From the NCBI GenBank assembly GCA_029882015.1, contig JAOULM010000025.1, positions 1 through 9,699 on the forward strand: 9,699 nucleotides of DNA. The letters run 5' to 3'. The stretch is from Candidatus Nomurabacteria bacterium. Its GTDB lineage: Bacteria > Patescibacteriota > Minisyncoccia > Phycocordibacterales > UBA1006. Below the pieces are notes generated by a model. It worked only from the letters and a program-made list of their open reading frames with translations, was not told where the DNA came from and did no database searches. The number at the start of each line of letters is the position of its first letter. Positions within the stretch are counted from its first letter, which is position 1. The position numbers were made by a program, and so were the translations under genes. Shown piece after piece: positions 4,609 through 9,699 of the stretch.

Positions 4609-4839
4609 TTATGCCACTATACTTTCCTCTAATCTTTCCATTGCTGGCTTTATATAGCCTTTAAATTCCTGGCTAAGTCCAAGTTTGCTCCATCTGAGAC
4701 ATACTTGTTTTTTGTAGGTTAGTAGATCTTGATAGAATCCTACATCACCGTTTGGATTTTCTGTGGTGCAACTTTTTCGCCATTTATTGTATAGCTCTCT
4801 AGCTTCTTCTTGTTGGCGTTGATTTCTTCCTTTACCCAT
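4609..4839 (-). CDS. Small protein of unknown function, 76 residues
   Basis: I do not recognise this protein. It is hydrophilic, with a basic N-terminus (MGKGRNQRQQ), a probable helix over residues 8-23 (EEARELYNKWRK), two cysteines (24 and 47) too far apart for a CxxC pair, and a C-terminal helix with acidic end (AMERLEESIVA). There is no membrane segment or signal peptide. The open frame reaches a TTG at 4866, but a well-spaced promoter (4874-4846) lies inside that extension and ends 6 nt before the ATG at 4839, so the shorter form is chosen. A dedicated promoter, a strong terminator and no overlap with other genes argue that it is real. It diverges from the helicase gene. Confidence 0.65.
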   Translation of the reverse strand: MGKGRNQRQQEEARELYNKWRKSCTTENPNGDVGFYQDLLTYKKQVCLRWSKLGLSQEFKGYIKPAMERLEESIVA

Positions 4840-4845
4840 AGATTT

Positions 4846-4874
4846 ATTAAATTTTAATGTGAACAATGAATCAA
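4846..4874 (-). promoter_or_regulatory. Promoter of the 76-residue gene, leaderless
   Basis: On the minus strand TTGATT (4874-4869) and TTTAAT (4851-4846) are separated by exactly 17 bp. The -10 box ends 6 nt before the ATG at 4839. This is the best two-box promoter in the window and decides the start codon of the gene. Confidence 0.6.
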
Positions 4875-4918
4875 CATACTAACAAAACTGTTGCAAAAGT
4901 CAAGTAGCCTCATCATGT

Positions 4919-4924
4919 TACAAT
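4919..4924 (+). promoter_or_regulatory. Putative -10 box of the helicase-nuclease gene
   Basis: TACAAT ends 9 nt before the ATG at 4934, so a transcript would carry a leader of only a few bases. TTGCAA at 4891-4896 resembles a -35, but the 22-bp spacing is too long for a standard promoter. No Shine-Dalgarno site is present. Confidence 0.45.
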
Positions 4925-4933
4925 ACATCTATT

Positions 4934-7900
4934 ATGGCTACCACAGATAACTTTGAAAAATCCTATAAAATACTGAATCCACAACAGAAAAAGGCCGTTG
5001 ATACCATCGACGGGCCTGTGTTTGTTATGGCTGGGCCTGGAACAGGCAAGACGCAGATTTTGACCTTGCGTATCGCAAATATTTTACAAAATGGCGCTGG
5101 TGTACAGCCCGAAAATATTTTGGCGCTGACTTTTACCAATACCGCTAGTCACAACATGCGACAGCGGTTATCTAGAATGATTGGGTCCGAATTGGCGCAC
5201 AGAATTCAAATCAGCACCTTTCATTCATTTGCCGAGGACATGATAAAAAAACATATTGAATTTTTCCCAGATTTATTTCGAGCACGAATGGCATCAGATA
5301 TCGAGAGGATAAAAATCGTAGAGGATATTTTAGATAATCATAAAACGCACTATTTTTCAGTTTTCAAACGTCGTTCATCGACCATGATGTCGTTGGTTAG
5401 TTCAATAGACAAGATAAAAAACGAGGGGTTAACCCCTGATGAATTTCGCACACAAATAAAAAAGTCTTTTGATGATTCAATGAATGACGAGGAACTGCAC
5501 TACAAACGTGCATACCGCGGTTTCGCTGCGGGGGATATAAAACCCGCCGAACTAAAAAAACGCCAGCGCAACCAAGACAAGCAAATGGAGCTGGCAGATA
5601 TTTACGAAAAATATCAATCAGAAATTCGTGAACGTGGCTTGTATGATTATTCAGATTTGATTGTGTCATTTATTCAGGCGATGCGCGAGCATGATGAATT
5701 CCGTGCCGAGATGCACGAGACTTTTCAATATATTTTGGTTGATGAACATCAGGATACCAACGATGCACAAAATATTATTGTTCATCTATTGATAGATAAT
5801 CCCGTCAACGAGGGCAAGCCAAATATTTTCGTGGTTGGAGATGACAAACAGGCAATCTATCGTTTTGCCGGAGCTAGTCAATCGAGCTTTAAAAAATTAC
5901 AAGACCTGGTCGACGATATGACTATTATTGATTTGGTTCATAATTACAGATCAGGTCAACATGTTTTGGATCGTGCACATGGATTAATTGTTCAGTCAGA
6001 AAACCATAATAATGCTCCAGAATTGCAATCATATTTTTCTGATTACTCGGGAGAAATCCAATACCGTGAATTCAGTACCCATAAAATGGAATTGGTATGG
6101 TTGGCGCAGGATATTAAGCGTCGCACTGATGCCGGAGAACCAGCAAATGAAATGGCTATTTTATACCGAAACAATCGTGACGCTTATGATGTGCAACACA
6201 TCCTGGGTACATTTGGTATCGAGTATCAGGATAGGTCAAAGAAAAATATTTTAGCAGATCCAGATATGATGAAATTGTTTCTGTTGTTTCGTGTAATTAA
6301 TAACATGGATGATGATCATATTTTGGCGCGCGCTTTGTATATTGATTTCCTGGGGTTTGATGCGGTTTTGACTCAATCAATATTGCGACGTTTTCGTAAT
6401 ACAAAAAAGGGGGATAATAAAAATATATTTGCATTAATAAGTGATAAAAAAATATTGAAAGACATCGGGGCCAACGCAGAACAAATCGAACAGGTTTCAA
6501 AATTTACAGATTTCTTGACCCAAGCAAAAATGAAATCAGAAAATGAGACATTTCTGCAGTTTTTCATGTGGTGTGTTCGGGAAAGTGGATTTTTGGCTTA
6601 TATGCTGTCTAGGCCTAATGCGGTATTTGCCTTGGCTAAAATTGAAAAATTATTCGACGAAGTCAAAAAAGAATCAGTTTCCAGAGATGAATTTTCATTC
6701 AAAGATTTCATTCATTATGTAGATAGTTTGAAAAAATATGATATCAAAATGGAAATTTCAGCAGTGCATGGCGATGGTGTGCATTTGATGACATTCCACG
6801 GAGCAAAAGGTCTCGAGTTTGATACCGTTTATATTATCAAGGCAATGGACAAGCGTTCAAAGTCACCAGAGATATCTTTGCCTTTTGGTGATTTTCACAG
6901 TGGTGGGGCGGATGACGAACGTCGCCTGTTTTATGTTGGACTAACTCGGGCACGTAAAAATATCATGATGAGCTCGCACAGAATAAATGAACAAGGTAAA
7001 GAAAAATCTCGGATACAATTTATTGACCAGCTGGACGGTTTGGAGCATGTCGAAACAGAAGATTTCGAAAAACAGTCACAGTTATCATTTGCGCAGTTTT
7101 TCGAACCAGTTCATGAACCGCTGGCATCAATTACCAATCAGGAATATATTCAGGAAAAATTCTTGACCAGCAAATTGTCTGTGTCGGCCCTGAATAATTA
7201 TTTTGATTCACCAATTTTATATTTCTTTCGCAATTTGATTCAATTGCCAGATGCGCGTAGTCCATTTTTGGATTTTGGAAACTTGATTCACGGAACACTC
7301 GAGGGATATTTCGAAGAGTGCAAAAATGAAAAAGAAATTTTAAACAAAGATACTCTGCGAAAAGCGTTTGATACTGTTTTGGTGGGTAATCCACTGTATC
7401 AAGCGTATTCAGAGCGTGGGTGGGATAAAGTGTCTGCATATTTTGATGCGGGGCATTCTGATTTTGTGGTTCCATCGGAAAATGAATATCGCGTCCCAGC
7501 ATTGCCGTTTGAATTATCTGATGGGCAAATTATAAATTTGACCGGAGTTGTCGATAAAATTACGCATGATAAAAATGGTGATATTGTTGTTTGGGATTAT
7601 AAAACAGGAAAATCATACAGCGACATGGATAAACCCCGTCGAGAAAAAATAAAACGTCAGGCAACATTTTATAAATTACTGTTGTCGTATGCATTTGATG
7701 GAAGATATAATCCGCAGAGAATTATTTTTGATTTTATAGAACCATCAGACAAAACAGGGGAATATGAACAACAAGAATTCATAATTACAGATGGCGACAT
7801 TGAACAATTATCCGACGAGATTAATCAACTGGCCCAGGATATTTTTAGTGGTAATTTACTGAAACACACCCCAGAAAAAAGCGAAAAAACTGCAGACTAT

Positions 7901-7957
7901 ATAGAATTGCTAGATATGATTCAGGGAGATTTTGTCCAGGGAGAGTTGTTTGGCTAA
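4934..7957 (+). CDS. UvrD/PcrA-family superfamily 1 helicase fused to RecB-type nuclease
   Basis: The 1007-residue protein joins a 3'-5' DNA helicase to a nuclease, as in AddA/RecB-like repair enzymes. Helicase motifs in order: GPGTGKT (34-40, ATP binding), ALTFTNTA (64-71), STFHSFA (94-100), ILVDEHQDTND (267-277), VVGDDKQAIYRFAGA (300-314), HNYRS (336-340), MTFHGAKGLEF (619-629) and RRLFYVGLTRARK (663-675). From about 745 a PD-(D/E)XK domain follows: LSVSALNNYF, His786 (GNLIHGTLE), Asp874 (GVVDKI), DYKTGK (888-893) and RQATFY (908-913), so the nuclease residues look intact. It lacks the cysteine cluster of AddB or Cas4 nucleases. No separate RecC/AddB partner is in the window. Expected role is double-strand break end processing or repair. 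The ATG at 4934 is close to a -10-like box and has no ribosome-binding site. Confidence 0.95.
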   Translation: MATTDNFEKSYKILNPQQKKAVDTIDGPVFVMAGPGTGKTQILTLRIANILQNGAGVQPENILALTFTNTASHNMRQRLSRMIGSELAHRIQISTFHSFAEDMIKKHIEFFPDLFRARMASDIERIKIVEDILDNHKTHYFSVFKRRSSTMMSLVSSIDKIKNEGLTPDEFRTQIKKSFDDSMNDEELHYKRAYRGFAAGDIKPAELKKRQRNQDKQMELADIYEKYQSEIRERGLYDYSDLIVSFIQAMREHDEFRAEMHETFQYILVDEHQDTNDAQNIIVHLLIDNPVNEGKPNIFVVGDDKQAIYRFAGASQSSFKKLQDLVDDMTIIDLVHNYRSGQHVLDRAHGLIVQSENHNNAPELQSYFSDYSGEIQYREFSTHKMELVWLAQDIKRRTDAGEPANEMAILYRNNRDAYDVQHILGTFGIEYQDRSKKNILADPDMMKLFLLFRVINNMDDDHILARALYIDFLGFDAVLTQSILRRFRNTKKGDNKNIFALISDKKILKDIGANAEQIEQVSKFTDFLTQAKMKSENETFLQFFMWCVRESGFLAYMLSRPNAVFALAKIEKLFDEVKKESVSRDEFSFKDFIHYVDSLKKYDIKMEISAVHGDGVHLMTFHGAKGLEFDTVYIIKAMDKRSKSPEISLPFGDFHSGGADDERRLFYVGLTRARKNIMMSSHRINEQGKEKSRIQFIDQLDGLEHVETEDFEKQSQLSFAQFFEPVHEPLASITNQEYIQEKFLTSKLSVSALNNYFDSPILYFFRNLIQLPDARSPFLDFGNLIHGTLEGYFEECKNEKEILNKDTLRKAFDTVLVGNPLYQAYSERGWDKVSAYFDAGHSDFVVPSENEYRVPALPFELSDGQIINLTGVVDKITHDKNGDIVVWDYKTGKSYSDMDKPRREKIKRQATFYKLLLSYAFDGRYNPQRIIFDFIEPSDKTGEYEQQEFIITDGDIEQLSDEINQLAQDIFSGNLLKHTPEKSEKTADYIELLDMIQGDFVQGELFG

Positions 7958-7990
7958 TAGAAGTTTAAAAAAAGCACAGATTGCTTTATC

Positions 7991-7999
7991 TGGTATAAT
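7991..7999 (+). promoter_or_regulatory. Extended -10 promoter of the serine protease gene
   Basis: TGGTATAAT is a TGn-extended consensus -10 box (TATAAT at 7994-7999). It ends 8 nt before the ATG at 8008, giving a leaderless or near-leaderless message. The -35 is poor, as is tolerated for extended -10 promoters. It shows that this gene need not be read through from the helicase, 50 bp upstream. Confidence 0.6.
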
Positions 8000-8007
8000 G
8001 TCCGTTA

Positions 8008-8976
8008 ATGAACCAATTTTTACGAAAATTAAAGAAACATCATGCGCGCATGGCTCAATCATTGTTGCACCCACGTGTATTTTATGGTGTTTTGATTAGT
8101 ATTGTCGTTTTGGTGATTATTGCGCTATCTCTTGGTTTGCGTCTGAAAAAAACGCGAGTCTTGCAGAGAACATTAGTGTTGGCGCAAGATAATTTTTTGG
8201 ATCAAATTGATGCTATTGTTTCTTTTCAGGAAATTCTTTCCGAGCAAAATAATGCATTGTTGGCGTTGTCCGAGGAGGCTTTGGCTGATTTGCGCGCAGA
8301 TACACAGGCTCAGCTTTTAGCAGCGGGGCAACAATTGGCAGATGCCCGCAAAGATTTAGGTAGTCGCATTGACGAACAATCAGCTAGGACAACTCGCGTG
8401 ATAGAGACATGGCGCCCGCGCGTTGCTTTGGTGACTTGTGAATTTAGCACAAAAAATGGAGACGTGAAAAAACAAGGATCAGGAACTTTGTTTGACCGTG
8501 ATGGTATAAAAATTATCACCAATAAACATGTTGTTAATTATGATGGTATAACACCCGACTCGTGTTCGGTTGGTTTTACAGGTGTAAAAGAAACTGCGGG
8601 GCTTGGTGACGTAACAATAACCATCGATGATAATTTGGATGTTGCTTATATTAATTTTGGCGATAAACCATCTGGATATATTGCAGACCAGCTGGGTAAT
8701 GATTTAAAAATATGTTCATCCCGTCCATCCATTGGTGACCGTCTAGTTATATTAGGGTATCCATCTATTGGTTCGTCCGATGATGTTACGGCAACCGAAG
8801 GGATATTGTCTGGATATGAAGGTGATTATCTGATTACATCTGCCAAAGTCGAGCAGGGAAACAGCGGTGGTGCTGCAATTTCTGTCAGCAAAAACTGCTA
8901 TGCTGGAATTCCGACATTTGTTCAAGTTGGAGCCACAGAATCATTGGCAAGGATTTTGGACGTGAATGCGTTATAA
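8008..8976 (+). CDS. Membrane-anchored trypsin-like (HtrA-type) serine protease with coiled coil
   Basis: The 322-residue protein has a basic N-terminus (residues 1-23), one membrane helix at about 25-45 (YGVLISIVVLVIIAL), a heptad-like Ala/Leu/Gln-rich stretch at about 55-130 that should form a coiled coil, and a C-terminal chymotrypsin-fold domain. The catalytic triad is visible: His174 (ITNKHVV), Asp211 (NLDVAYI) and Ser286 (QGNSGGAAI), after a GSGTLFD strand typical of HtrA/DegP proteins. No PDZ domain follows, since the chain ends about 35 residues after the active serine. The positive-inside rule puts the protease outside the membrane, with the coiled coil as stalk or oligomerisation part. 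Cysteines in the outer domain could form disulfides. Likely role is cell-envelope protein quality control or processing of surface proteins. Confidence 0.88.
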   Translation: MNQFLRKLKKHHARMAQSLLHPRVFYGVLISIVVLVIIALSLGLRLKKTRVLQRTLVLAQDNFLDQIDAIVSFQEILSEQNNALLALSEEALADLRADTQAQLLAAGQQLADARKDLGSRIDEQSARTTRVIETWRPRVALVTCEFSTKNGDVKKQGSGTLFDRDGIKIITNKHVVNYDGITPDSCSVGFTGVKETAGLGDVTITIDDNLDVAYINFGDKPSGYIADQLGNDLKICSSRPSIGDRLVILGYPSIGSSDDVTATEGILSGYEGDYLITSAKVEQGNSGGAAISVSKNCYAGIPTFVQVGATESLARILDVNAL

Positions 8977-9000
8977 TATCAAAGGAGCAAGAGGTAATCT

Positions 9001-9066
9001 TCACCACCTACCTCCTCCCCTATGTAGGGGAGGTGCCGACGTTAGGAGGCGGAGGGGTATTGATGA
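9001..9066. repeat. Palindromic intergenic repeat
   Basis: CCTCCCCTA (9014-9022) and TAGGGGAGG (9025-9033) form a perfect 9-bp inverted repeat. The outer arms are imperfectly complementary (TCACCACCTACCTCC at the left; the right end reads TCATCAATACCCCTCC on the minus strand), so the whole ~66 bp could fold into a cruciform with an asymmetric loop. It resembles REP- or MITE-like interspersed repeats. There is no T-tract, so a terminator role after the protease is weak. Confidence 0.55.
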
Positions 9067-9108
9067 AAATACTTAAGGGTTATTAATAAAAAAATTATTA
9101 AATTTTCT

Positions 9109-9699
9109 ATGGATAAAAAAATTAACGTAGCAATAAACGGGTTTGGGCGTATCGGGCGAAGCTTTTTTCGGCTTGCTTTTGAAAATGAAAATATAAACAT
9201 TGTCGCAGTAAACGATTTGGCGCCGATGGATAATCTGCTTTATTTATTGCGTTACGATACTGCTCAGGGATACGAAGATTATGTTGTAGATATGTCTGAC
9301 GACTCTTTTTATGTTGATGGAAAAAAGATTTCATTTCACCAAGAAAAAGATCCGACACAACTGCCTTGGAAAGATTTGGATATTGATGTCGTTGTGGAAT
9401 CAACTGGATTTTTTACAAAATATCCCGATGCAAAATTACACATGGATGCAGGAGCCAAAAAGGTCGTAATCAGCGCCCCCGCAAAATCAGAGGACGGAGA
9501 TGTTTCCGGTGTCAAAGCACAAACTGTTTTGATGGGTGTTAATCACGACCAATTGGGAACATGCCAATTGTCATCAAACGGTTCATGTACAACAAATTCA
9601 GTTGGTGCAATTATGCAGGCACTGATTGATACTGTTGGTGTGGAAAACGCGATGCTGAGCACAATACATGGATACACCGCCAGTCAGTCTTTGGTGGAC
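9109..9699 (+). CDS. gap: Glyceraldehyde-3-phosphate dehydrogenase, C-terminus cut by window edge
   Basis: The first 197 codons of this glycolytic enzyme are present; it converts glyceraldehyde-3-phosphate, NAD and phosphate to 1,3-bisphosphoglycerate in the cytoplasm. The Rossmann start is NVAINGFGRIGR (6-17). Asp36 in AVNDLA is the residue that usually favours NAD over NADP. STGFFT (98-103) and SAPAKSEDG (122-130) are typical. The catalytic cysteine is Cys160 in SNGSCTTNS, and His187 in TIHGYTASQSLVD is the partner base. The second cysteine of the common CTTNC signature is serine here, which does not abolish catalysis in known enzymes. About 140 more residues are expected beyond the window. 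No Shine-Dalgarno site precedes the ATG; the upstream 25 bases are almost pure A/T, with a TATTAA (9096-9101) 7 nt before the start. Confidence 0.96.
   Translation, partial: MDKKINVAINGFGRIGRSFFRLAFENENINIVAVNDLAPMDNLLYLLRYDTAQGYEDYVVDMSDDSFYVDGKKISFHQEKDPTQLPWKDLDIDVVVESTGFFTKYPDAKLHMDAGAKKVVISAPAKSEDGDVSGVKAQTVLMGVNHDQLGTCQLSSNGSCTTNSVGAIMQALIDTVGVENAMLSTIHGYTASQSLVD

Noticed and set aside
7131..7502. Minus-strand open frame of 123 codons inside the helicase
   Set aside because: Antisense shadow of the nuclease domain coding region; no motifs and no promoter.
7971..7987. Weak hairpin AAAGCA/TGCTTT after the helicase as a terminator
   Set aside because: Only six mostly A/T pairs and no T-tract; it lies within the protease promoter region, so its role cannot be supported.
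8981..8987. AAAGGAG Shine-Dalgarno-like sequence after the protease stop
   Set aside because: No start codon with an open frame follows at usable distance.

Overview
The window reads like a chromosomal segment of a small-genome bacterium, most probably Patescibacteria (Candidate Phyla Radiation). This is inferred from A+T-rich sequence, compact single genes, almost no Shine-Dalgarno sites, a short cysteine-free MutY-type glycosylase, and a UvrD helicase fused to a RecB-type nuclease. The standard code fits: tryptophans are TGG, and TGA ends the gene at 2357-2731. The exact lineage cannot be read from the sequence.

Left part (1-1150): a membrane-anchored spondin-domain protein (minus strand, cut by the window edge) lies downstream of two minus-strand serine tRNA genes, tRNA-Ser(GGA) and tRNA-Ser(CGA). 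Between the tRNAs is a 28-bp exact copy of the 3' end of tRNA-Ser(CGA), in the geometry of an integrase attachment-site scar. Upstream of tRNA-Ser(CGA) is a ~128-bp hairpin-rich element whose two ends resemble the 5' half of tRNA-Ser in opposite orientations.

Middle part (1160-4930): a two-gene operon of Mn-type superoxide dismutase and methionine sulfoxide reductase B, with overlapping stop and start; a two-helix membrane protein with a lysine-rich tail; a minus-strand fatty-acid desaturase; a plus-strand MutY-like adenine glycosylase without an iron-sulfur site; and an unrecognised 76-residue minus-strand gene. Convergent pairs share compact hairpin terminators.

Right part (4930-9699): a 1007-residue helicase-nuclease, a membrane-anchored trypsin-like serine protease, a palindromic intergenic repeat, and the first 197 codons of glyceraldehyde-3-phosphate dehydrogenase.

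Two themes link the genes. First, several handle oxygen or its damage: superoxide dismutase, MsrB, the O2-dependent desaturase and MutY for 8-oxoguanine mispairs, which suggests exposure to oxygen. Second, five genes have a -10-like hexamer only 6-9 nt before the start codon and no ribosome-binding site, which points to leaderless transcripts. I see no CRISPR array, transposase or clearly new multi-gene defence system. The least ordinary parts are the tRNA-Ser neighbourhood and the Fe-S-less MutY.
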